The notes below the pieces were generated by a model. The model was not told where the DNA came from. It searched no databases and was given only the letters and a program-made list of their open reading frames with translations. Positions 55,982 to 64,000 of a stretch of DNA of 64,000 nt are shown piece by piece (position 1 is the stretch's first letter; each line of letters begins with the position of its first letter). A program made the position numbers and the translations under genes. This DNA is from Eudoraea chungangensis (GTDB taxonomy: Bacteria > Bacteroidota > Bacteroidia > Flavobacteriales > Flavobacteriaceae), in assembly GCF_029360665.1 (NCBI RefSeq), contig NZ_JARDUB010000006.1, positions 558,001 to 622,000 on the forward strand, written 5' to 3'.

Positions 55982-56686
55982 TTAAGATTTTACTACTAAT
56001 CTAAAACCTTCACCGTGTATATTGAGTATTTCTACTACGTCGTCTCGCTTTAAGTACTTACGAAGTTTGGCAATATAAACATCCATACTTCTGGAAGTAA
56101 AATAATTATCGTCTCTCCATATCTTGGTCAAGGCTAATTCCCTAGGCATCAGGTCGTTTTCATGAAGTGCTAAAAGTCTTAGAAGCTCATTCTCCTTAGG
56201 AGAAAGTTTAATGGGCTCCTCCTCTTTATACTTAAGAAAACGCAGTTTTGAGTTCAAATGGAAATTTCCTATTGTAAATTCAAATTGTTTGCTGTCTGCC
56301 AATGTGTTAGATGCTTTTCTTTGAAGAATTGCTCTAAGTTTCATTAGTAAAACTTCGGAATCAAATGGCTTGTTAAGATAGTCATCCGCTCCGGCCTTAT
56401 ACCCTTTTAAGACATCTTCTTTCATGGTTTTGGCGGTCAGAAAAACTATCGGAACATTTTCATTTTTCTCCCTAATTTCTTTAGCCAGGGTAAAACCATC
56501 TTTGTAAGGCATCATAACATCTAGAATACAAATGTCATAATTGTCCTTTTTGAACTTTTCAAAACCTTCCATACCATTTTTGGCCAAAGTGACGTCAAAA
56601 TCATTCATGGATAAGTAGTCCTTTAAAACAATACCAAAATTAGGATCGTCTTCTACTAAAAGTATTTTTTTGTTTATTGTTTCCAT
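55982..56686 (-). CDS. rprY: OmpR-family response regulator (RprY-like)
   Basis: A 234-residue regulator: receiver with VEDDPNFG acidic residues, phosphoacceptor Asp in ICILDVMMP (about residue 55), Thr in VFLTAK and Lys in YLNKPF; then a winged-helix DNA-binding domain (about 135-230, LSPKENELLRLLALHEND and YIAKLRKYL). Its length and arrangement with the kinase upstream match the RprXY pair of Bacteroidetes. Six bases separate it from the kinase gene. Confidence 0.93.
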   Translation of the reverse strand: METINKKILLVEDDPNFGIVLKDYLSMNDFDVTLAKNGMEGFEKFKKDNYDICILDVMMPYKDGFTLAKEIREKNENVPIVFLTAKTMKEDVLKGYKAGADDYLNKPFDSEVLLMKLRAILQRKASNTLADSKQFEFTIGNFHLNSKLRFLKYKEEEPIKLSPKENELLRLLALHENDLMPRELALTKIWRDDNYFTSRSMDVYIAKLRKYLKRDDVVEILNIHGEGFRLVVKS

Positions 56687-56692
56687 AATTCG

Positions 56693-58273
56693 TTAGATTA
56701 ATGGTAGTTTAAGATAAAAGCTACTTCCTTTGTCTTTTTCGCTTTCTGCGTAAACCTCCCCTTGATGATCTTCTACTATTTTTTTTACGTAGGCCAGGCC
56801 TAAACCATGTCCTTTTACATTATGTATATCTCCGGTATGTTCTCTATAAAACTTTTCAAAAACTTTTTTCAAAACAGCCCTGCTCATTCCTGCTCCCTGG
56901 TCTCTTATTTCAATGACAATAAAATTATTTACTACTTCAGTAAATACATCAATTTTTGGTTCATTTGGAGAATACTTTACCGCATTGTCCAAAATATTCA
57001 CAATGACATTTCCAAAATGCATCTCATTAGCCAAAACTTCTGACCTAACTGCATTTAAATGTGTTTTAATATACCCTCCTCTATCATTTACAATTAATTG
57101 CACGTGGGTAATTGCCTTGGTAATAATGTCGTGAACATCTACTCTATCCTTACTAATATCCAGCTGATTTTTTTCCAGTTTAGATATTCGCAAAACATTT
57201 TCTACCTGTGCATGCATTCGCTTGTTCTCTTCACGTATCATCTGCAAATAGCGCTGTACTTTTTCCGAATCTCCAATTATTTTTGGGTTTTTGATTGCTT
57301 CTACGGCCAAATTGATGGTTGCTATGGGAGTCTTAAACTCATGCGTCATATTATTAATAAAGTCGGACTTTATTTCAGAAATCTGTTTTTGTTTTATCAG
57401 TTGATATATTGCCCCGGAATAAGCTATTACGATAATCAAGGTGAAAACCAAAGATAGAATAGCCATTCCAAGAATAGATTGAAGCAAAAACTTCTTCTTT
57501 TTAGGGAAATTAATTAAAAGTGAAAAATTACTATTTCCTTCACTATCCCTGAAAAATGGAGCTTTATAAATGGTCGACTTTCCAAACTTGAACTTTGGTG
57601 ACTTCACTTTTGTTGGAAGACCTTTACTATAAACCCCGTACTCATAGTCTATATTCATTCCTCTATTTTCAAGTTCTCTGTCTAATAGAAGCTCAATTTC
57701 CTGTCTTGTAACCCGCTTGTGTATAGGAACTTTTTCTGCGTATACCCTATATACATCATCAAACATGGCCTTGTCAATTGAAGACAGACCTCCAACTTTT
57801 TCAAGTTTTTGAATAGGATTTAACTTGTAGCTTTTACCATCTAAACCAAATTCTTCTTTATATACCGTTTTAGTTCTCTTACTGGTATAGTTTTTTATGG
57901 ACGTAGAATCATTACCATTGCCATTGTCAAAGAACGTAGATGCTATATTGTAATCTTCTTCTAGTATCCCATGGGAATAAAAGAGTATTTCATTAGAGTT
58001 AAGATCACGATCTATAAAAAAGATGTTGCTTAAATGAGAACTTTTAAATTCTCCCACACTATCCTTTAAATTCAAAAAACGGTCTGAATAATCGTCCATT
58101 TCCCTATCCTCAATCTTGTCCGTAACCTTAGTTAAGACCTGAGAAATGGCATTAGAAAACTGTTCTTCCTTATCCTCTACAGAACTCTTTATCCAATAGA
58201 GTTGCACTGAGATGATCCCAATAAGAGAGAGACTCATCAAGATCACCAGACTTACAAATAACCTCTTATTCAT
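56693..58273 (-). CDS. rprX: Sensor histidine kinase (RprX-like)
   Basis: A 526-residue membrane kinase. Helix 1 at about 8-28, a periplasmic sensor part to about 265, helix 2 at about 268-290, then HisKA with the phospho-accepting His in FINNMTHEFKTPIATI (about residue 312), N box ILDNAVKYSP, G1 EIRDQGAGM, F box VFEKFYR and G2 GHGLGLAYVKKI. It phosphorylates the neighbouring RprY-like regulator. The name follows layout and similarity to RprX; the signal is not known. Confidence 0.93.
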   Translation of the reverse strand: MNKRLFVSLVILMSLSLIGIISVQLYWIKSSVEDKEEQFSNAISQVLTKVTDKIEDREMDDYSDRFLNLKDSVGEFKSSHLSNIFFIDRDLNSNEILFYSHGILEEDYNIASTFFDNGNGNDSTSIKNYTSKRTKTVYKEEFGLDGKSYKLNPIQKLEKVGGLSSIDKAMFDDVYRVYAEKVPIHKRVTRQEIELLLDRELENRGMNIDYEYGVYSKGLPTKVKSPKFKFGKSTIYKAPFFRDSEGNSNFSLLINFPKKKKFLLQSILGMAILSLVFTLIIVIAYSGAIYQLIKQKQISEIKSDFINNMTHEFKTPIATINLAVEAIKNPKIIGDSEKVQRYLQMIREENKRMHAQVENVLRISKLEKNQLDISKDRVDVHDIITKAITHVQLIVNDRGGYIKTHLNAVRSEVLANEMHFGNVIVNILDNAVKYSPNEPKIDVFTEVVNNFIVIEIRDQGAGMSRAVLKKVFEKFYREHTGDIHNVKGHGLGLAYVKKIVEDHQGEVYAESEKDKGSSFYLKLPLI

Positions 58274-58353
58274 CGTTTGGGTAAAATTAGAAATTTAACA
58301 TTTAGAAGTTTGTGTGTTTAACCAAACCTTAACAAAAATGTTAAAAAAAGGAC

Positions 58354-58941
58354 TTAACTAATTGATTTTAAAAGATCTTCGTGAATCTTCTTAACACTAT
58401 TTTGCGTTTCTTCTAGATTAATATTTTCAATAACATAATCGGCTAAAGGAATCTTTCTGTCGTCCTCCCATTGTGTTTTCATTCGATCTAATATCTGATC
58501 CGTAGTTGTTTTATCCCTGGCGGCAACTCTTCTAATACGCTCCATTTCAGGGGCCTTTACAAGGATCATCTTGTTATAATTTACATAAGATCCGTTTTCA
58601 AAAAGTATGGCGGCTTCTTGTATAACGTAGGGTGATGTTTGTTCCTGAGCCCATTCATAAAAGTCTTTCTTTACCGCAGGATGTACCAGTTTATTTAGTT
58701 TTTGCAATAAGGCATTATCCCCAAAAACCTGTTCCGCAACATAGGTTTTGTCTAATGTTTCACTCTTATAGGCATTAGTGCCCAGAAGTTTCTTAATATT
58801 CCTTTTTAAGCTCTCGGATGTATTCATAAGCAATTTCGCTCGCTCATCTGAATTATAAACAGGAACACCTAAGTCGGCAAAAAAACTGGCAACAGTAGAC
58901 TTTCCACTTCCTATGCCTCCGGTAAGACCCACGTAAGTCAT
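58354..58941 (-). CDS. coaE: Dephospho-CoA kinase
   Basis: A 195-residue P-loop kinase for the last step of CoA synthesis. P-loop GLTGGIGSGKSTVASFF (about 5-21), FADLGVPVYNSDERAK, LVHPAVKKDFYEWA and the lid Arg residues in MERIRRVAARDKTT are present. The length is normal. The ATG overlaps the YbbR gene stop by four bases. It ends 80 bases before the RprX-like gene. Confidence 0.96.
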   Translation of the reverse strand: MTYVGLTGGIGSGKSTVASFFADLGVPVYNSDERAKLLMNTSESLKRNIKKLLGTNAYKSETLDKTYVAEQVFGDNALLQKLNKLVHPAVKKDFYEWAQEQTSPYVIQEAAILFENGSYVNYNKMILVKAPEMERIRRVAARDKTTTDQILDRMKTQWEDDRKIPLADYVIENINLEETQNSVKKIHEDLLKSIS

Positions 58942-59891
58942 GGTCTTTTTAGAATAAATTCTACTTCAGTTTTAAGCAGTTGTATATCGTATACCCCTTC
59001 AGGCAATTCCGCTATTTTAAGGTTAAGTAAAGATTCTGCCATATTTCTTTCTCTAAAATCTGCAATAAGAGGTATATCTGCAGCTACTAATTCCTTGAGT
59101 GCATCAACTTTGGCCTTGCATAAAACACTGACAGAACTTGGAAATGTGCTTATCTCTGTTCCTTCCGGAATATTAATTACGACTATCGGGACTTCAAGAA
59201 CTTTTTCCGAAAAACGATAAACCTTTCCTGATATTCTTATAGAGTTTTGAGACAGAACACTATTTTTTAATTCCTCCGGCATTATTAGTTCCGTATGGAT
59301 AGAAAAATTATCGGTCAGCTGCTCTCTAATTATTTCCTCAGTAGAAATACTGGAAATACGGTTTATTTCATCTCTTGGTCCTTTAATGGTTACCACGGAA
59401 GGCTCTACTTCTATTTCCCCATCGATAATATAGTTCTGAGCAGGGCTTAAATTAACACTGGGTACTATACCAACCTCCTTCTCACTAATACTGTAAAGTT
59501 TAATGAATAAGGTATCTCCGTTTAACTCTAATAGATTCATGGTACCTGACACCTGTTTCTCTAATTGCTTTCTATAGTCTGTCCTGGTTAAATAATAGCC
59601 TTCTTGATCATTACGCAGATTTGAAAGGTCTATTTTTAGTTCTTTTTCATAAAAGTTATTCCGAAGCAATTGAAAACCATTTGCCTCCAGTCTTGCATCT
59701 ATTTCATTAAAGGAAGCCCCCGCAAAGACGAGCGTATCGGGAGCATTTACATAAGTCAGATTAAAGCTAACTGTGGAAGTATAAGACTCTGAAAGCTTAC
59801 TTACCAACCATGCTAAAAAAGAGCACAATAGAAATATTAGAAAAATGTTGATTTTCCTTTTGTTATTACTTCGTTTGTGATCTTTTACCAT
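58938..59891 (-). CDS. YbbR-like domain protein
   Basis: A 317-residue protein with one N-terminal transmembrane helix (about 15-35) and an extracytoplasmic part made of YbbR-like beta domains (for example VTIKGPRDEINRISSISTEEI, and LEVPIVVINIPEGTEISTFPSSVSV). The role of YbbR proteins in this phylum is unknown. An in-frame TTG at 59906 would extend it by five residues; ATG 59891, right after the upstream gene's stop, is preferred. It overlaps coaE by four bases. Confidence 0.87.
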   Translation of the reverse strand: MVKDHKRSNNKRKINIFLIFLLCSFLAWLVSKLSESYTSTVSFNLTYVNAPDTLVFAGASFNEIDARLEANGFQLLRNNFYEKELKIDLSNLRNDQEGYYLTRTDYRKQLEKQVSGTMNLLELNGDTLFIKLYSISEKEVGIVPSVNLSPAQNYIIDGEIEVEPSVVTIKGPRDEINRISSISTEEIIREQLTDNFSIHTELIMPEELKNSVLSQNSIRISGKVYRFSEKVLEVPIVVINIPEGTEISTFPSSVSVLCKAKVDALKELVAADIPLIADFRERNMAESLLNLKIAELPEGVYDIQLLKTEVEFILKRP

Positions 59892-59892
59892 G

Positions 59893-60909
59893 TTATCTGT
59901 TTTCAAAAAACAATTCTGGGAACAAAACTCTAGGAGGCTTTTTACTAAAAGTAATCAAGATTATCGATTTTAAAAAACCAAGACCATAGCCATAAAACTG
60001 TATTGCCGTAGCCAAAATAGCCAAAAGACCTACTAAAGCGCTTTTATTCTTTTTTGAGGAATCGAAAAAAATGAAAAGGAAATAAACCAAATAAAAAATA
60101 AGAAAAGCCTTAGCCAGGTCTAAGTTCCATAGTAAACCTACACTCGTTAAAAGAAATCCCAAAGTGAATAAAGTTGGAAACCAGTAAGTGATTTTCGCAG
60201 AATCCGGATGCCATTTATTCAGTATTGGTCGGACCTTACCAAACTTTTTTACTTGAAGGTAGAATTTACTAAAGTCGATACGTCTTTTATGAAAAACTAT
60301 GGCCTCAGGAATCAATTTACTCCCTAGTCCTGCTTTTTTTAAACGCAGGCTGAGGTCCGGATCTTCGCCAGGATGTATATTTCCGAAGCCACCGGAAATA
60401 TCGAAGGCTTTTTTGGATAATCCCATATTAAAGCTTCGAGGCTGAAACTCGTTCACAGCCTTTTTTCGACCTCTGATTCCTCCTGTGGTGATAAATGAGG
60501 TCATGGCATAGTTTATCGCCTTTTGGACCTGAGAAAACGAGCTGTGCGCGGCATCTGGCCCACCAAAACAATCAACATAGTTCTGGGCTAAAGAATTCGC
60601 CACTACCGATAAATAGTTAGGAGGCACCAGGCAATCGGAATCTAAAAGAATAAAATAGTTACCAGAGGCCTTTGCCATTCCAAAGTTTCTCGAGTCTCCA
60701 GGACCTGTATTGTTTTTAGCAATATATTTAACTGGCAATTGTTTTTGAAACTTTTGCACCACATCGGCTGCCGGCATATTGGAACCATCCTCAATAATCA
60801 ATATTTCAAAAGCTTCTTTATACCCAAGGGAGGTTAGGCTTTCTAAGAGTTCATGTATTTCTTCTGGCCTATTGAAAACCGGAATAATTATAGAAAAAAA
60901 GAGGACCAT
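59893..60909 (-). CDS. Family 2 glycosyltransferase
   Basis: A 338-residue GT-A fold transferase with C-terminal membrane helices. FSIIIPVFNRPEEI starts the fold, ILIIEDGSN and YFILLDSDCLVPP give the nucleotide- and metal-binding Asp residues (DSD, about residue 96), and GEDPDLSLRLKKAG carries the later acidic motif (about 180). Two to three hydrophobic helices (about 245-310) anchor it. The product glycan is unknown. It lies between fabI and the YbbR gene and is read with the latter. Confidence 0.92.
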   Translation of the reverse strand: MVLFFSIIIPVFNRPEEIHELLESLTSLGYKEAFEILIIEDGSNMPAADVVQKFQKQLPVKYIAKNNTGPGDSRNFGMAKASGNYFILLDSDCLVPPNYLSVVANSLAQNYVDCFGGPDAAHSSFSQVQKAINYAMTSFITTGGIRGRKKAVNEFQPRSFNMGLSKKAFDISGGFGNIHPGEDPDLSLRLKKAGLGSKLIPEAIVFHKRRIDFSKFYLQVKKFGKVRPILNKWHPDSAKITYWFPTLFTLGFLLTSVGLLWNLDLAKAFLIFYLVYFLFIFFDSSKKNKSALVGLLAILATAIQFYGYGLGFLKSIILITFSKKPPRVLFPELFFENR

Positions 60910-60922
60910 AAGTGTTTAATAT

Positions 60923-60950
60923 AAAAGCCATCCCTGGCAAGATGGCTTTT
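60923..60950 (-). terminator. Terminator after fabI
   Basis: Stem AAAAGCCATC (60923-60932) with GATGGCTTTT (60941-60950) and an 8-base loop, lying between the fabI stop and the glycosyltransferase start. Confidence 0.7.
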
Positions 60951-60970
60951 AAAATTTTTAAAATATCTAT

Positions 60971-61780
60971 TTACTCAAAATGCTCAATCACATCCTGACT
61001 TACACCAGTATTAGAGAACCCTCCGTCGTGAAACAGGTTTTGCATGGTCACCTTTCTGGTTAAATCCGAAAATAAGGACACTGTATAATCTGCACACTCT
61101 TGTGCAGTAGCGTTTCCTAAAGGAGACATTTTTTCTGCGTAGTTTATAAATGCGTCAAAGCCTTTAACCCCTTGTCCGGCTGTAGTCGGAGTTGGTGATT
61201 GTGAAATCGTATTAACTCTAACCTGTTTTTCTTTACCAAAGAAGTAACCAAAACTACGAGCCACAGACTCCAGATAAGCTTTATTATCTGCCATATCGTT
61301 ATAATCGGGAAATGTTCTCTGAGCCGCCATATAGGTTAGTGCTACAATACTTCCCCAAGAATTCATGGCGTCTGCCTTATACAAGCTCTGCATAACTTTG
61401 TGGAAAGAAAGTGCAGAAACGTCCCAGCCCTTGGTCGTAAAATCATATTTCTCATCTGTATAAGCCCTTCCTTTTCTAACATTTACAGACATTCCAATAG
61501 AGTGAAGTACAAAATCCAGTTTACCACCCAGAATTTCGGTAGCTTTAGCTACCAGATTTGCAAGATCTTCTTCATTGGTGGCATCCGCTGGAATTATCTC
61601 AGATCCCGTTTTCTCGGCCAAAGTCTTTATTTGCCCCATTCGCATAGCAATAGGAGCATTAGTCAAAACAAAAGTCCCACCTTCGGCGTGTACCCTCTCA
61701 GCGGTTTTCCAAGCGATGGAGTTTTCATCTAAGGCACCAAAAATAATTCCCCTCTTCCCCTTTAGTAAATTATAAGTCAT
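60971..61780 (-). CDS. fabI: Enoyl-ACP reductase (FabI)
   Basis: NADH-dependent enzyme of 269 residues for the last reduction of each fatty-acid elongation round. The SDR-like fold has GIIFGALDENSIAWKTAERV at the N-terminus (FabI-type cofactor site), LDFVLHSIGMS, and the catalytic Tyr and Lys in YLTYMAAQRTFPDYNDMADNKAYLES region (Tyr-x6-Lys). The length is normal. A -7 box is found upstream. Confidence 0.96.
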   Translation of the reverse strand: MTYNLLKGKRGIIFGALDENSIAWKTAERVHAEGGTFVLTNAPIAMRMGQIKTLAEKTGSEIIPADATNEEDLANLVAKATEILGGKLDFVLHSIGMSVNVRKGRAYTDEKYDFTTKGWDVSALSFHKVMQSLYKADAMNSWGSIVALTYMAAQRTFPDYNDMADNKAYLESVARSFGYFFGKEKQVRVNTISQSPTPTTAGQGVKGFDAFINYAEKMSPLGNATAQECADYTVSLFSDLTRKVTMQNLFHDGGFSNTGVSQDVIEHFE

Positions 61781-61808
61781 TTTGTATTAGTTTGGATTAA
61801 TTCTAGAC

Positions 61809-61816
61809 CAAAGATA
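61809..61816 (-). promoter_or_regulatory. Probable -7 box of fabI
   Basis: Read on the minus strand, TATCTTTG, a full match to TAnnTTTG, about 30 bases before the fabI ATG. A clear -33 TTG at the right distance is missing (CTG is found instead). Confidence 0.45.
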
Positions 61817-61897
61817 TTTAAAAAAGTATAACGCAGAAATGAATAGCAATAGAATAGCGCAACAAGTAACTTGCGTAAGAGAGAATATAATTGTCTT

Positions 61898-63550
61898 TTA
61901 ATTCAACAATTGTCTGGCATGCGCCAAAGCAGAATCCGATAATTCCTTCCCTCCAAGCATTTCTGCTAATTCCACGATGCGCTCATTCATATTCAATTCT
62001 TTCATTTGTGTCTTGGTCCTGTTGTTTTCATCTGTTTTAAAAACCTTGAATTGCCTATCGCCTTTGGAAGCAACCTGTGGTAAATGTGTAATAACAAATA
62101 CCTGCATATTTCTGCTCATATCCGACATAATATCACCCATCCTGTTCGAAATCTCGCCAGACACCCCACTGTCAATTTCATCGAAAATTAGCGTTGGCAA
62201 CTGAGAATAGGAAGCCAATATGGCTTTAATCGTTAACATTATTCTAGATAATTCTCCACCAGAAGCAACTTTCTTTATCGGCAAATACTCGGATCCCATA
62301 TTAGCTGAAAACAAAAACTGAAGGCTGTCCTGTCCTGTATTCATAAACGCATCTCCTTGTCGCAATTCTATTTTGAACGAAGCATTGGGCAAGCTTAGAG
62401 TTTTTAAAGAGGCTTCTAATTTAGACGTTAACTCAGGTATGGCATCTAATCGCCTGGTTGTTAAACTAGATCCAAGTTTCTGAAGTTCCTTTATAAGGCT
62501 TTCAACCTCTTCTTGATTGCTTATAATTTCGGCATCTAGATGTTCACTAGTTTCCAGCCTACTTCTCAGATCATTTTTGATTTCAAGTAAGCCTTGTACA
62601 CTATCTGTATCATGTTTTCGCAGCAAATCGTATAATTTCTGCAGGCTTTGATTAACCAGATCTAATTTTTCAGGATCAGTAACAATGTCCTCCTGAAGAG
62701 AAAGCATCTCATCGGATATATCTCTAAGTTCTATGAATACAGAGGAAATTCGATCATTAAGCTCGCCGTACTTAGCACCAATACTGCTTAATTTAGAGGT
62801 GATTTGGTTTAGTTCTTGAAGCAGGTTCAACAGCCCAGAATTGTCATCTGAAAGCATTTGATTCCCCCTAGACAAGCTCTCAATAATACCCTCCGCGTTT
62901 GCCAGTTGCTGCTGTTCTTCCTCCAAACTTGTTTGTAATCCAGGCTCCAAGGCTAATTCTTCTAGTTCATTAAGAAGAAAACTATTATAATCCCGTTCCT
63001 TATAAAACTTTTTCTGAGAATCCAGAAGTTTATTTAGTCTATCCGTTTTCTTTTTAAAAAAGCCTAATTTCTCCTGGTATTCATTTAATAGTGCAGAATT
63101 ATTTGCAAAAGAATCCAGAACCCTTAATTGAAAATCTTGTTCTGTTAGTTGCAAAGTCTGATGCTGCGAATGGATATCAATGAGGTTATTCCCCAGGGGG
63201 GATAAAACGTCAAGGGTTACCGGTGAATCATTTATGAATGCTCTCGACTTACCACTTGGATGAATTTCTCTTCGGATAATTGTTTGTGTATCGTATACTA
63301 AATCATGAGTCTCAAAATACGACTGTATTTGATACTTACTAAGATCAAATGTTGCCTCAATCACACACTTACTGTCGGCATTTCTTAAGGATGTCCGATC
63401 TGCTCTTTTCCCAAGAACTAATGACAATCCTCCCAAAAGAATAGATTTTCCGGCACCGGTTTCGCCGGTAATAGCCGTAAGACCTTCCTTAAAGGACACT
63501 TTAAGATCTTCGATTAATGCGTAATTTTTTATGGATAATTCTAGAAGCAC
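61898..63550 (-). CDS. recN: DNA repair protein RecN
   Basis: An SMC-like ATPase of 550 residues for double-strand break repair. Walker A GETGAGKSILLGGL (about 30-43), IDIHSQHQTLQL, long coiled coils (about 160-360), signature ASGGELSRIMLTIK and Walker B LIFDEIDSGVSGEI, then VITHLPQVAS. The start is GTG 63550. It follows the DUF4835 gene, as is usual in flavobacteria. Confidence 0.96.
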   Translation of the reverse strand: MLLELSIKNYALIEDLKVSFKEGLTAITGETGAGKSILLGGLSLVLGKRADRTSLRNADSKCVIEATFDLSKYQIQSYFETHDLVYDTQTIIRREIHPSGKSRAFINDSPVTLDVLSPLGNNLIDIHSQHQTLQLTEQDFQLRVLDSFANNSALLNEYQEKLGFFKKKTDRLNKLLDSQKKFYKERDYNSFLLNELEELALEPGLQTSLEEEQQQLANAEGIIESLSRGNQMLSDDNSGLLNLLQELNQITSKLSSIGAKYGELNDRISSVFIELRDISDEMLSLQEDIVTDPEKLDLVNQSLQKLYDLLRKHDTDSVQGLLEIKNDLRSRLETSEHLDAEIISNQEEVESLIKELQKLGSSLTTRRLDAIPELTSKLEASLKTLSLPNASFKIELRQGDAFMNTGQDSLQFLFSANMGSEYLPIKKVASGGELSRIMLTIKAILASYSQLPTLIFDEIDSGVSGEISNRMGDIMSDMSRNMQVFVITHLPQVASKGDRQFKVFKTDENNRTKTQMKELNMNERIVELAEMLGGKELSDSALAHARQLLN

Positions 63551-63607
63551 TGTCTTTAGCTAAAATACGTGCTGTAAATATAAATCAATATTAGCGGAGC
63601 GTAAAAG

Positions 63608-64000
63608 CTAATACGTAATTTCATTCCAAGTGGAGGAATAAAAAGGTGCAACTTTATTTAGCGTCTCTTTTAAAGAAACGATATCTACTTTTGGACCGTC
63701 GGAGAAGATATTCTGAATTTCCTCAGATTTAGCGTCAAAAAAGGTCTGGATAAGAAGGGCATTAGGTCTTCTCTGCATCATTGTCTCAAAAAGTCGCATA
63801 GAGCCTGCAATCACTTGCTTTCCCGTACTGTTATTATCTGCCAAAATATCCAAGCCCTTTCTGTGATAGTTATACATGGCTATGCGATATTCCCTAAACG
63901 TATTAGAAAGTAGATTATCAATTAAAACAAATCGAGTTTTATTTTCTGTAGTGGACTGACTCCAACCAGTCCAATTACTACCTTGGGCTGCTGTTACAAT
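63608..64000 (-). CDS. DUF4835 family protein (C-terminal part)
   Basis: The last 130 residues of a protein whose start lies beyond the right edge; the frame stays open to the edge of the window. The visible part (GSNWTGWSQSTTENKTRFVL, then YNYHRKGLDILADN and RPNALLIQTFFDAKS) matches the DUF4835 family, secreted proteins of unknown role that stand next to recN in flavobacteria. The start at the ATG 63877 is internal and should not be used. Position next to recN supports the call. Confidence 0.8.
   Translation of the reverse strand: MVTAAQGSNWTGWSQSTTENKTRFVLIDNLLSNTFREYRIAMYNYHRKGLDILADNNSTGKQVIAGSMRLFETMMQRRPNALLIQTFFDAKSEEIQNIFSDGPKVDIVSLKETLNKVAPFYSSTWNEITY

Noticed and set aside
56807-57457. 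Plus-strand frames of up to 119 codons in the RprX-like gene
   Set aside because: They are antisense to conserved kinase motifs and are rich in Phe, Tyr and Ile as expected of reverse reading of AT-rich genes.

Overview
The window is AT-rich chromosomal DNA from a member of the Flavobacteriaceae (Bacteroidetes). The evidence is a menaquinone gene cluster, a PorP/SprF-type outer-membrane protein, a bacillithiol-type YtxJ protein, many short lipoproteins and TPR-type sensor kinases. Bacteroidetes-type promoters (TTG, about 20 bases, then TAnnTTTG) precede pheT and the SRP RNA gene, and the gene order coaBC-side/DUF4835/recN/fabI/GT2/YbbR/coaE/two-component pair is familiar from this family. I see no tRNA or rRNA genes, insertion sequences, phage genes or CRISPR array. 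Most of the window is ordinary core genome.

Region 1 to 8.7 kb, mostly minus strand: a cut response regulator, then a menaquinone block read right to left: hotdog thioesterase, menF, menD, DUF2853, a CvfB-like S1 protein, a SPOR-like membrane protein and menA. An esterase and an acetyltransferase diverge from it. Region 8.8 to 18.3 kb: dnaK, an NTF2-like secreted protein, panB, an RluA pseudouridine synthase, a long unknown protein, a leuA/leuB pair and a TlpA-like lipoprotein. Region 18.3 to 31.6 kb: pheT, a fasciclin protein, an ABC-F ATPase, a cysteine-less thioredoxin-like lipoprotein, transaldolase, an SDR, the SRP RNA gene, and a three-gene run of glutaminyl cyclotransferase, thioesterase and beta-helix lipoprotein.

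Region 31.6 to 36.4 kb is the least ordinary part. It holds a LytTR regulator whose receiver lacks the phosphorylatable Asp, an unlisted 48-residue lipoprotein-like peptide with its own terminator, a TPR lipoprotein histidine kinase and a NarL-type response regulator. Two look-alike hairpins bracket the set and an orphan gene of unknown family follows. I propose it as a candidate peptide-linked signalling module; the link between peptide and kinase is inference from position.

Region 36.5 to 47.4 kb: glyA, fahA, a lipoprotein behind a clear sigma-54 promoter, ytxJ diverging from clpB, a TetR regulator, a PorP/SprF-coiled-coil-SPOR protein, a histidine phosphatase lipoprotein and a convergent lipoprotein. 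Region 47.4 to 64 kb: smpB, pcm, a Gfo/Idh oxidoreductase, a 3-hydroxyacyl-CoA dehydrogenase, DUF1015, a YggS-type PLP protein, then a tightly packed run (exonuclease/GIY-YIG, ion channel with zinc ribbon, miaA, gluconokinase), and the minus-strand block rprY-like, rprX-like, coaE, YbbR, GT2, fabI, recN and a cut DUF4835 gene.
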